5,358 nucleotides of DNA from Gammaproteobacteria bacterium (GTDB taxonomy: Bacteria; Pseudomonadota; Gammaproteobacteria; UBA12402): contig JANQHY010000122.1 of assembly GCA_028282395.1 (NCBI GenBank), positions 1 to 5,358 of the forward strand. Reading direction: 5' to 3'. Of the stretch, positions 1 to 4,855 are shown piece by piece; within the stretch, counting starts at the first letter, position 1; every line of letters starts with the position of its first letter. A model generated the notes under the pieces. That model searched no databases. It saw nothing but the letters and a program-made list of their open reading frames with translations, and had not been told where the DNA came from. Made by a program: the position numbers and the translations under genes.

Positions 1-114
1 AAGCAAGAGGGGCTAACACCCCTGGAAATTGCCGAAGAATTAGGAATTAACAAATCAACAGTATCTCGTCACCTAAAACGCGCCAAGGAAGAAGGATTAC
101 AACTAGTTGCGTAG
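1..114 (+). CDS. C-terminal tail of a helix-turn-helix protein (5' end outside window)
   Basis: The reading frame is open from base 1 and stops at TAG 112-114, giving the last 37 residues of a longer protein. They form one helix-turn-helix: a first helix (TPLEIAEELGI), a turn, and a recognition helix (NKSTVSRHLKRAKEEG), the usual pattern of MarR/sigma-like winged or C-terminal HTH tails. Tails like this occur at the ends of phage or plasmid replication ATPases and primases and on regulators; which one applies cannot be decided because the rest is missing. The gene ends inside a cluster of GCAAC/GTTGC motifs, two of which (106-110 and 114-118) lie at its 3' end, so this protein is a candidate for binding that cluster. 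That link is inference. The DUF5681 gene downstream on the same strand suggests a prophage operon. Confidence 0.75.
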   Translation, partial: KQEGLTPLEIAEELGINKSTVSRHLKRAKEEGLQLVA

Positions 115-146
115 TTGCACCCCCTAGGCCATGCAACCGTGCAACT
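113..146. repeat. Inverted repeat AGTTGCAC / GTGCAACT
   Basis: AGTTGCAC at 113-120 is the exact reverse complement of GTGCAACT at 139-146, with 18 bases between. It begins at the stop codon of the HTH gene and is followed by TTAA rather than a T run, so a terminator is possible but weak. A paired protein-binding site within the GCAAC cluster is equally likely. Confidence 0.45.
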
Positions 147-159
147 TTAAGGATAAATC

Positions 160-282
160 ATGCAACAATCAGTGAAATCACAGCGCAATGCTGTACGGCA
201 ACATAAGGAAAACCTTATGAAGTTAATGCAACTTTACGCGCAACCTGGCTGCAACCACTTACAGAATCACATGCAACTTTGA
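160..282 (+). CDS. Small ORF, 40 residues, unknown function
   Basis: ATG at 160 follows AAGGA (149-153) at a good distance, and the frame runs 40 codons to TGA 280-282. The product is basic and rich in Gln, His and Asn (it begins MQQSVKSQRNAVRQHKENL), with no membrane segment or recognised domain. It lies between the HTH tail and the DUF5681 gene on the same strand, 27 bases before the latter, as expected for a small phage operon gene. A 7-base-arm hairpin (202-219) and several GCAAC motifs lie inside it. MQ(L) recurs because ATGCAAC recurs, so the ORF could be a by-product of the repeat cluster. The ribosome binding site is the best evidence for translation. The family is unknown. Confidence 0.4.
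   Translation: MQQSVKSQRNAVRQHKENLMKLMQLYAQPGCNHLQNHMQL
202..219. repeat. Perfect hairpin CATAAGG-AAAA-CCTTATG
   Basis: Seven-base arms at 202-208 and 213-219 are perfectly complementary around an AAAA loop. The hairpin lies in the middle of the 40-codon ORF and overlaps GCAAC motif 198-202. No T run follows, so it is not an intrinsic terminator. An mRNA structure or a dyad operator is possible. Confidence 0.4.
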
Positions 283-309
283 CATTGTTTACATCAACAG
301 GAGAACAAC

Positions 310-714
310 ATGCCATTTGAAAAAGGAATATCAGGTAACCCAGCAGGACGCCCAAAGGGGGTGAAAGACAAACGCCGCAAATTTTTGGAACTGGCCGAAT
401 CGGACTTAAAGACCATTGCTGACAAGGCCATTGAATTAGCCAAAGACGGCAACACGCAGATGATTAAGCTCATTCTGGAACGCGTACTACCGGCTAAACC
501 CGAGGACAGCACATTAGTTGATGGAGTTGATATGACGGGTAACGCATATGAGCAAGCCAGACAGATTATGCAGGCATTATCTGATGGCGAGATTACCCCT
601 GCAGAGGCACAGCGGTTGATGGCATGCACTAAAGCTTATATCGATGCGGTAGAAGTGAAAGAACTTAGGCAGCGGCTTGATACAGTGGAGCAATCAAGGG
701 GGATAAATCACTGA
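310..714 (+). CDS. DUF5681 domain phage-type protein
   Basis: 134 residues. ATG at 310 follows AGGAG at 299-303, a strong ribosome binding site. The N-terminus carries the DUF5681 signature, F-E-K-G followed by GISGNPAGRPKG (residues 6-17), then a basic KDKRRKF stretch. The middle is helical and the C-terminus (about 108-129) is a charged, probably coiled-coil helix (VEVKELRQRLDTVEQ). The GNPAGRPKG signature is known from short proteins of prophages and mobile elements, often close to DNA packaging or replication genes; the biochemical role is unsettled. The basic N-terminus suggests nucleic acid contact (inference). Downstream the same-strand phage genes stop: the next gene is convergent, so the prophage module is truncated or ends here. 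The family call is firm; the function is unknown. Confidence 0.8.
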   Translation: MPFEKGISGNPAGRPKGVKDKRRKFLELAESDLKTIADKAIELAKDGNTQMIKLILERVLPAKPEDSTLVDGVDMTGNAYEQARQIMQALSDGEITPAEAQRLMACTKAYIDAVEVKELRQRLDTVEQSRGINH

Positions 715-766
715 ACATGCACCACCTCATTGCTACAGCTTACAGCTACTGCATTACCCAGAGCCT

Positions 767-1180
767 TCAACCCAGTTTAACTTCTGGCTGGTTAAAGCTT
801 ATCGGGGTCATAACATTCAGAAAGTATTTACTAATCTTGCCACGATGAATGTCTTGAACACATTGGTCAGCAACCGTTCTTGACGGCAAATTGAATATAA
901 CAACCATTGTATATTGTCCTGCCTGCTTCGCCTTACAGTAAGTATCACCTTTCTTGCAAACAGATATATGCCGCTCGAGAGGATATTGCCTAACCAAAGT
1001 CGGATATTTGCCCTTTATCGCAACGACACATTGCAGGAAGAAAGAACCCTTCAAAGCAGAGTCATGCATGATGTTATAGTTTGACTTGTTGTAATACCAG
1101 CTTTTACCAAATATGAGGATAATAAATATCAGGGCCAATAAAATTAATGAGTCCCAAGTTTCACCTGAATCGCTCTTCAC
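767..1180 (-). CDS. Single-pass membrane protein with four cysteines, unknown family
   Basis: 137 residues from a GTG start at 1180-1178. The stop TAA at 1183-1181 lies directly upstream in frame, so no earlier start is possible, and GGGAA stands about nine bases before the GTG. Residues 11-25 (SLILLALIFIILIFG) form one hydrophobic segment after an acidic N-terminus; positive and polar residues follow. The remaining 110 residues look like a small soluble domain with Cys51, Cys75, Cys82 and Cys107, which could form two disulfides if the domain is extracytoplasmic (inference; the topology is ambiguous). It lies about 95 bases downstream of the secreted-protein gene on the same strand, presumably in one transcript from the promoter at 1618-1646. 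It converges on the DUF5681 gene with 52 bases between, and no obvious terminator is seen there. No family is recognised. Confidence 0.6.
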   Translation of the reverse strand: MKSDSGETWDSLILLALIFIILIFGKSWYYNKSNYNIMHDSALKGSFFLQCVVAIKGKYPTLVRQYPLERHISVCKKGDTYCKAKQAGQYTMVVIFNLPSRTVADQCVQDIHRGKISKYFLNVMTPISFNQPEVKLG

Positions 1181-1261
1181 TTAAATTAATTCCCACGCAA
1201 ATGGCTTCCCTGCTAAAGCGAATACATTCGCACTAAAAACAAAGCATTGTAACGCTCTCAT
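1181..1261 (-). CDS. Possible 26-residue hydrophobic peptide
   Basis: ATG at 1261-1259 opens a 26-codon frame ending at TAA 1183-1181, which abuts the GTG of the membrane-protein gene. AAGG stands about eight bases upstream of the ATG. The peptide is hydrophobic with an Ala-rich signal-like stretch (FVFSANVFALAG). It could be a small membrane peptide, or a leader whose translation is coupled to the next gene. With so short a frame, chance is a real alternative. Confidence 0.25.
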   Translation of the reverse strand: MRALQCFVFSANVFALAGKPFAWELI

Positions 1262-1274
1262 TTTTCTTGCCTTA

Positions 1275-1586
1275 TTAATAAGAGCCATAACCACTTGAAC
1301 GATTACTCGAATACGAGCTGCTCTGGTATCCACTGCCAGCATAGCTATTAGTGCCAGCACTATATGAGTTGCTACTGTCGCGATACTGCCCACGAGGAAC
1401 AAGCTGGTTGTTATGGTAAGACATTCCTGTCGCTCGTGATTCACCTGGGTCCATACTCATATGCCCCTGTACATAAGTCCCATTTGAGCGCGTATAACCA
1501 CGCACCCAGTGTGATGCATTTGCTATAACTGGAGCTGCCATAGCAGCCATTAAAATTACTGAAACGCCAAAAGATTTAATGTTCAT
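1275..1586 (-). CDS. Small secreted protein with Ser/Gly/Tyr-rich tail
   Basis: 103 residues from ATG 1586-1584, preceded by a strong GGGGGAGAG ribosome binding site. Another ATG nine codons upstream (1613) would lie at the predicted transcription start, so 1586 is preferred. Residues 1-24 are a clear signal peptide: Lys4, a hydrophobic run from 6 to 21, and Ala-Asn-Ala before a likely cut at 24/25. The mature part opens with the motif VRGYTRSNGTYVQGH (28-42), which I recognise from many small secreted hypothetical proteins of proteobacteria and their phages. It ends in about 40 residues almost only of Ser, Gly, Tyr, Asn and Gln, probably disordered. The gene ends with two consecutive TAA codons. 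It is transcribed divergently from xre under an operator-covered promoter and is first in a likely operon with the membrane protein. The molecular role is unknown; the envelope or outside is the likely site. Confidence 0.75.
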   Translation of the reverse strand: MNIKSFGVSVILMAAMAAPVIANASHWVRGYTRSNGTYVQGHMSMDPGESRATGMSYHNNQLVPRGQYRDSSNSYSAGTNSYAGSGYQSSSYSSNRSSGYGSY

Positions 1587-1616
1587 TACTCTCCCCCTAT
1601 AAATGAACCCCAATCA

Positions 1617-1639
1617 CATACTAAGGAATCCTTAGTATG
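1617..1639. promoter_or_regulatory. Operator 1: palindrome CATACTAAGG-AAT-CCTTAGTATG
   Basis: Perfect 10-base arms (1617-1626 and 1630-1639) around AAT. The core ACTAAG-N5-CTTAGT matches operator 2. The site lies exactly over the -10 and spacer of the leftward promoter. By position and symmetry it is the likely site of the XRE dimer encoded at 1695. Confidence 0.75.
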
Positions 1640-1646
1640 CAGTCAA
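1618..1646 (-). promoter_or_regulatory. Leftward sigma70-type promoter for the secreted-protein gene
   Basis: Read on the minus strand: -35 TTGACT (1646-1641), an exact 17-base spacer, and -10 TAGTAT (1623-1618). Transcription should start near 1611, giving a leader of about 25 bases with the GGGGGAGAG site. Operator 1 covers the spacer and -10, so a bound repressor would block it. Confidence 0.65.
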
Positions 1647-1652
1647 GCAAAA

Positions 1653-1671
1653 AACTAAGAATCTCTTAGTT
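1653..1671. promoter_or_regulatory. Operator 2: palindrome AACTAAGA-ATC-TCTTAGTT
   Basis: Perfect 8-base arms (1653-1660 and 1664-1671) around ATC, sharing ACTAAG-N5-CTTAGT with operator 1. The centres are 34 bases apart, about three helical turns, so two dimers would sit on the same DNA face. It ends 23 bases before the xre ATG and probably overlaps the xre promoter, whose -10 may be TAGTTA at 1667-1672; no good -35 is seen. This suggests autoregulation. Confidence 0.75.
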
Positions 1672-1694
1672 ATGCAAATCAACAGTAAATAGAC

Positions 1695-1949
1695 ATGGAA
1701 GACTGCCCTGTAGCCCAAAGGATTAAAGAAGCTCGCATTGCCGCGGGGTTATCACAGAAACAATTAGGTGTAAAAGCAGGTATCGACCCGTCTACGGCCA
1801 GTGCACGCATGAATCAGTATGAACGTGGGACTCATATACCTAACTTTTCGACCTTAAAGAAGATTGCGCAAGTTTTAAAACTGCCAACGTGTTACTTTTA
1901 CACTGAAGAAAATCAACTGAGTGAACTTATTAAACAGTATAATGGATAG
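1695..1949 (+). CDS. XRE-family helix-turn-helix regulator
   Basis: 84 residues, compact and nearly all one HTH_3 (Cro/CI-like) domain at about residues 8-66. RIKEARIAAGLSQKQLGVKAG is helices 1-2, the following Ser/Arg/Asn-rich segment with MNQYERG is the recognition region, and FSTLKKIAQVLKLPTCYFY is the C-terminal helical part. A short acidic tail follows. Proteins of this size act as dimeric repressors. The two matching palindromes directly upstream (1617-1639, 1653-1671) are the obvious operators, covering both its own promoter region and the divergent one. No Shine-Dalgarno sequence precedes the ATG, so basal translation may be low. Its last 8 bases overlap the ATG of the PIN-like gene, so the two are translationally coupled. 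In the toxin-antitoxin reading this would be the antitoxin/repressor; it could instead be a plain regulator of a mobile-element operon. Confidence 0.85.
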   Translation: MEDCPVAQRIKEARIAAGLSQKQLGVKAGIDPSTASARMNQYERGTHIPNFSTLKKIAQVLKLPTCYFYTEENQLSELIKQYNG

Positions 1950-2670
1950 CACTTACCATCTATTACACTCAAGTCTTAAATTAGTTCAAAATGCATCCAT
2001 AGCAGTTGACACCAACATACTTTGCCATTTTATTGATGGCGATATAACCCACCACGAGCTAGAAAAGCGCCTAGCCGAACTTCAATCTGTAAAAAATGAC
2101 AATAATCTACAACTGTACATCTTAGGCAACCTAGAAAAACTTGAACCTTTATATGATGAAAAAATTCTAGCCAGCAAGATATTTGATACTCTTGCGTTCT
2201 TTGGGTTTGAAGGTAACAAAAACACAGTTGGGTTTGACCGGGGCACCTTTGCACCTGACAATGCTGATTCTATAACAAGAGCTTTCAGGACAATTAGAGC
2301 TAGCCGAGGTAAAAAATGGAACCCTCACAAAAAAAGCATTAGCTTATACGGACGCTTTCTATCAATATGCAAAGATGACACCAAGAAAAACTCCATTGGC
2401 ATACTTCGAGACAGTCTGCACTCTTTCCTAACTGGGGATGATAAACCTCGAGACCTAACTCCGAATGAAATTAATGATTTACAACACGCATTACATATCG
2501 ATGTTGATTATGTGTTTACTGCCGATACCAGACTGGCATTAGAGCTCTGCTACTTTCACTTGAAAGACAAGCTAAATAATAAAAAGTCTTCTATTCCAAT
2601 TTTATTTAACCAGAATTTTCTTGCCGAGTCTTTTTTGCACATAAATAACTTCCTCCAGAAATATAGATAG
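1942..2670 (+). CDS. PIN-like nuclease domain protein, partner of XRE
   Basis: 242 residues from ATG 1942, which overlaps the xre stop (ATGGATAG). A GTG at 1921 in the same frame is an alternative but has no ribosome binding site. Residues 19-27 (SIAVDTNIL) form the first PIN strand with catalytic Asp23 and the usual D-T-N. Near the C-terminus, N-D-L-Q-H-A (Asp179, His182) followed by VDYVFTADTRL (Asp195) matches the second part of a PIN active site, as in VapC-type nucleases. The remaining acidic residue is not clear; Glu39, Glu41, Glu65 or Glu68 are candidates. PIN enzymes are Mg-dependent ribonucleases. The protein is about 100 residues longer than VapC; the extra part (roughly 88-170) holds a basic, aromatic segment. 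Tight coupling to XRE suggests a toxin-antitoxin or regulated RNase/defence module. The PIN fold is an inference from motifs; activity is unproven. Confidence 0.65.
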   Translation: MDSTYHLLHSSLKLVQNASIAVDTNILCHFIDGDITHHELEKRLAELQSVKNDNNLQLYILGNLEKLEPLYDEKILASKIFDTLAFFGFEGNKNTVGFDRGTFAPDNADSITRAFRTIRASRGKKWNPHKKSISLYGRFLSICKDDTKKNSIGILRDSLHSFLTGDDKPRDLTPNEINDLQHALHIDVDYVFTADTRLALELCYFHLKDKLNNKKSSIPILFNQNFLAESFLHINNFLQKYR

Positions 2671-2863
2671 GCAGATGGCTAAAAGGAAAACATTTGTAGC
2701 ATCCACAGAAATAATACCACTACGAACTTAGAGTTTACTTTTACCACATAAGTGTTATTAGATGCTCAAAGCTTTTAGGTAGCGGGGTTACAACCTACTT
2801 CCAAACACCTTAATTAATTGGCCTATAATTAATATAAAATACAACCTATAAAATGTGTTAAAA
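2671..2863 (+). promoter_or_regulatory. Intergenic region with AT-rich promoter candidate
   Basis: 193 bases between the PIN-like gene and the next gene. TATAAT at 2824-2829 is a perfect -10, with a poor -35 (TTCCAA, about 2799). A second -10-like TATAAA (2834-2839) follows. A small dyad GGTT-AC-AACC is seen within GGGGTTACAACC, with no T run, so no clear terminator for the PIN gene. An 18-codon ATG frame (2675) has no support. Confidence 0.4.
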
Positions 2864-3355
2864 ATGAATGGTTATATCTTTGAGATTGAGAAAAGAACTT
2901 ATGATAAACCATGGATGTTTCGAGGCAGGGACCATAACATAAGTTACCGACTACTGATATGCTACGGTGTGCGTCGGTTATTACACAATAACTGGAGCAG
3001 CGACCAGTGCGATGCAGAGCTTAAAAAACTCATTAATACTTGGGACAGGTTATCGAATACCGACATGCCAATAGAAGGATGCACCGACAATGAATTATTC
3101 CATCTTTATGTTATCCACTCATACAACTACAAAGACTATTTGTTAATAGATAAATCAAAAGGCTGTTACCCCTTAGTACTATTTGACGGCGTTAATCGCA
3201 ATACTGCCTTTTACAAGTCATTGGAAACCATCGTTAATAAAAAATACTTTGACAACATTATTGAATGCCTTAAACAACACGTAGGTCATGAGTGGACTGA
3301 AGGTCTTCAAAATGAACTGCACGAAATAATCCCACGAGTATACAATCACAAATAA
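2864..3355 (+). CDS. Hypothetical protein, 163 residues, unknown family
   Basis: The start is ATG 2864; GTG 2855 in the same frame would add three residues, and neither has a Shine-Dalgarno sequence. The product is soluble, with no signal peptide or membrane segment. It is rich in aromatic and charged residues: an N-terminal FEIEKRTYDKPWMFRG stretch, helical segments with LLICYGVRRLLHNNW and CDAELKKLINTWDRL, a central Y-N-Y-K-D-Y-L-L-I-D segment, and a C-terminal helix ending HEWTEGLQNELHEIIPRVY. I recognise no domain. The frame is uninterrupted over 490 bases and the composition looks like a real protein. It is transcribed alone from an AT-rich promoter and ends two bases before the first degenerate repeat. 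Orphan genes of this kind are typical of islands. It may or may not belong with the XRE-PIN operon; 190 bases separate them. Confidence 0.6.
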   Translation: MNGYIFEIEKRTYDKPWMFRGRDHNISYRLLICYGVRRLLHNNWSSDQCDAELKKLINTWDRLSNTDMPIEGCTDNELFHLYVIHSYNYKDYLLIDKSKGCYPLVLFDGVNRNTAFYKSLETIVNKKYFDNIIECLKQHVGHEWTEGLQNELHEIIPRVYNHK

Positions 3356-3357
3356 CT

Positions 3358-3452
3358 GGGGCAACTTTAGGGGCAATTCTCAAAACCATACAAATAAAAC
3401 ACCAATAACAACAATCACTTATGAAATTAATTCGTTAGCACCGCCGTCCATA
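3358..3452. repeat. Degenerate direct repeat, left copy (R1)
   Basis: Shares with 4790-4855, in the same order: GGGGCAAC, AAAACCATA, AACAATCACTTA-N3-AATTAATTCGT (23 of 26 positions), and CCGYCGNCCATA (10 of 12). This copy is about 29 bases longer, partly because GGGGCAA is doubled (3358-3364 and 3370-3376). It begins two bases after the stop of the 163-residue gene. It may be a remnant of an attachment region, a small non-autonomous element, or a duplicated intergenic end. Confidence 0.55.
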
Positions 3453-3622
3453 CCGAAGACATGGGTTACAGTTTAACCGACACCTTTGAAGCTCATGCCA
3501 ACCAAACAGATGAAGACGTGGATTTTTGGCTGGCACGAGACATTCAGCACTTAAAGGACTTCGCTGCTGAAGAAAAGAAAACATTACAGGTGCACGTTGG
3601 TGGACTATTTAAAGCCCATTAA
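3431..3622 (+). pseudogene. Short coding remnant (53 codons from ATG 3461)
   Basis: The frame is open from 3431 to TAA 3620-3622. From ATG 3461 it encodes 53 residues, but no ribosome binding site precedes that ATG and the coding-like sequence runs into the repeat upstream. It contains TDTFEAHANQTDEDVDFWLARDIQHL. The Phe-Glu-x(n)-Asp/Glu-Phe-Trp-x-Ala-Arg-Asp pattern recalls the N-terminus of DinD/BRO-like proteins, but what follows does not continue like DinD. The ending could instead be the C-terminal tail of a lost gene. It is on the same strand as rhuM and inside the repeat-bracketed segment. I treat it as a fragment, family uncertain. Confidence 0.4.
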
Positions 3623-3646
3623 ATCATTCAGTATTACTCACCCTAT

Positions 3647-3660
3647 GTATATCATATACT
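3647..3660 (+). promoter_or_regulatory. Possible promoter/operator upstream of rhuM
   Basis: GTATAT-C-ATATAC (3647-3659) is a perfect dyad overlapping a good -10, TATACT at 3655-3660. The -35 is weak (TATTAC at 3632-3637, 17-base spacer). It would drive rhuM from about 3667. Confidence 0.35.
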
Positions 3661-3684
3661 ATTGATAGACTACAAATTCTAATT

Positions 3685-3698
3685 GGGCGAATTCGCCC
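3685..3698. repeat. Perfect 14-base palindrome GGGCGAATTCGCCC
   Basis: A fully self-complementary, GC-rich site in AT-rich surroundings, about 50 bases before the rhuM start and just downstream of the likely -10. This is a typical place for an operator or a leader hairpin. No T run follows. Confidence 0.5.
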
Positions 3699-3748
3699 CA
3701 GTTAAAATTACAGAACCAAACAAAACAACTGCCGATATTAGGATAAAA

Positions 3749-4773
3749 ATGACCCCAGACAGTAATCATTCGCAAATCATTATTTACCAAACAGAATCTG
3801 GGCAAACTAAAATTGAAGTGCGCCTTGAGGATGAAACTGTTTGGCTCCCGCAGAGCTTAATAGCTGAGTTATTTCAAGTGATGCCTCAAAATATCACCAT
3901 GCATCTAAAAAACATCTACCAAGAAGGCGAGCTGGATGAAAAAACAACTTGTAAGGAATTCTTACAAGTTCAAATTGAAAATGAACGGGAGGTTAAGCGT
4001 CGGAAGAAGTTTTATAATCTCGACGCTATTATCTCTGTGGGCTACCGCATCCAATCACAGGTTGCTACTCGCTTTCGCCAATGGGCCACACTACATATAC
4101 GTGAATTTATCGTCAAAGGCTTCATACTAGATGACGAACGCTTAAAAAACCCTGACCAACCTTTCGATTATTTTGATGAGCTGTTAAGACGCATTCAAGA
4201 TATTCGCACCTCTGAAAAGCGCTTTTACCAAAAATTACAGACATCTATGCCACCAGCGTTGATTACGATCCTACATTAGAGACCAGCATCAATTTTTTCA
4301 AAACAGTTCAAAGTAAACTGCATTGGGCGATCACTGGACAAACTGCGGCTGAAATTATTCACGAACGTGCTAACAGCGACAAGCCCAATATGGGGCTGAC
4401 AAATTGGCGCGGCACAAAAGTCCGTAAGAATGATATCGCCACAGCTAAAAATTACTTAAACGAACAAGAGCTTGCGGCATTGAACAATTTGGTCGAACAA
4501 TACCTTGTTTTTGCAGAAGGTCAAGCCATGCGTCGCATCCCGATGGCAATGAAGGATTGGGTAAGAAAACTGGATGGTTTCTTAGGATTAAACGACCGCG
4601 ATATATTGACCCATGCTGGTAAAATCTCACAACAAATGGCCAAACAACATGCCGAATGCCATTATGATAAATTCCATCAGAAGCGAATCAGGCGAGAAGC
4701 CCAAAGCGAAGGTGATTTTGAAAAAGCCATTACACGGCTCAACCTTAGTAACAAACCTAAAAAAACTGATTGA
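3749..4773 (+). pseudogene. rhuM: RhuM-family protein, frameshifted
   Basis: Start ATG 3749 with AGGA at 3740-3743. The first frame (3749-4279) gives QIIIYQTESGQTKIEVRLED, ETVWLPQSLIAELF, a central YNLDAIISVGYRIQS and the FDELLRRIQDIRTSEKRFYQ segment, the order known for the virulence RhuM family (SPI-3 rhuM and relatives). At 4240 the frame breaks: LQ should continue with D-I-Y-A, but one base (a G before ACATC) is missing and the first frame stops at 4279. The other frame carries the rest, from IYATSVDYDPTLE to NMGLTNWRGTKVRKND, DILTHAGKISQQMAK and DFEKAITRLN, ending at TGA 4771-4773. Both halves are well preserved, so the loss is recent or a sequencing error. The RhuM function is unresolved; relatives often occur in restriction-modification loci and islands. 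Confidence 0.9.
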
Positions 4774-4789
4774 ACATTGTCACCTTCCC

Positions 4790-4855
4790 GGGGCAACAAA
4801 TAAAACCATAAAATAACAATCACTTAGCCAATTAATTCGTCATCCGTCGGCCATA
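4790..4855. repeat. Degenerate direct repeat, right copy (R2)
   Basis: Partner of 3358-3452, lying 16 bases after the rhuM stop. It has one GGGGCAAC, AAAACCATA (4802-4810), AACAATCACTTA (4815-4826), AATTAATTCGT (4830-4840) and CCGTCGGCCATA (4844-4855). Together the two copies frame a segment of about 1.4 kb holding the short remnant and rhuM. Confidence 0.55.

Larger units (their letters stand above)
106..277. repeat. Cluster of GCAAC/GTTGC motifs (iteron-like)
   Basis: GTTGC occurs at 106-110 and 114-118. GCAAC occurs at 133-137, 141-145, 162-166, 198-202, 228-232, 240-244, 251-255 and 273-277. That is ten copies in 172 bases, where fewer than one is expected by chance. Three copies lie in the longer form TGCAACTTT (140-148, 227-235, 272-280). 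The motifs run through non-coding sequence and through the small ORF at 160-282, which argues for a DNA- or RNA-level role. The spacing is irregular, so this is not a classic tandem iteron array. Possible roles are an operator array for the upstream HTH protein, a phage replication or packaging site, or a regulatory RNA region. Confidence 0.6.

Noticed and set aside
106..277. GCAAC cluster as a CRISPR array
   Set aside because: The repeated unit is only 5-9 bases and irregularly spaced; there is no repeat-spacer regularity.
294..629. Minus-strand 111-codon frame opposite the DUF5681 gene
   Set aside because: It is antisense to a recognised gene, and its Ser/Leu/Pro-rich translation is typical of a shadow.
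1181..1444. Minus-strand 87-codon frame overlapping the secreted-protein gene
   Set aside because: Its upper half lies out of frame over a clear signal-peptide gene; only the last 26 codons are kept as a weak separate candidate.
2030..2254. Minus-strand 74-codon frame inside the PIN-like gene
   Set aside because: Antisense shadow without a ribosome binding site.
2675..2731. 18-codon ATG frame just after the PIN-like gene
   Set aside because: Too short, no ribosome binding site, no recognisable feature.
2740..2815. tRNA-like segment with GGGGTTACAACC resembling a T arm
   Set aside because: No matching acceptor stem, anticodon arm or conserved GGTTCRA loop could be found.
3936..4130. Plus-strand 64-codon frame inside rhuM
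   Set aside because: Out-of-frame overlap with a segment clearly coding for RhuM.
4445..4816. Further frames overlapping the 3' half of rhuM (minus 4445-4630, plus 4613-4816)
   Set aside because: Both are shadows of the conserved RhuM C-terminal half.
3358..4855. R1/R2 as integron attC sites
   Set aside because: Neither copy has the paired RYYYAAC/GTTRRRY ends or the imperfect dyad structure of attC.
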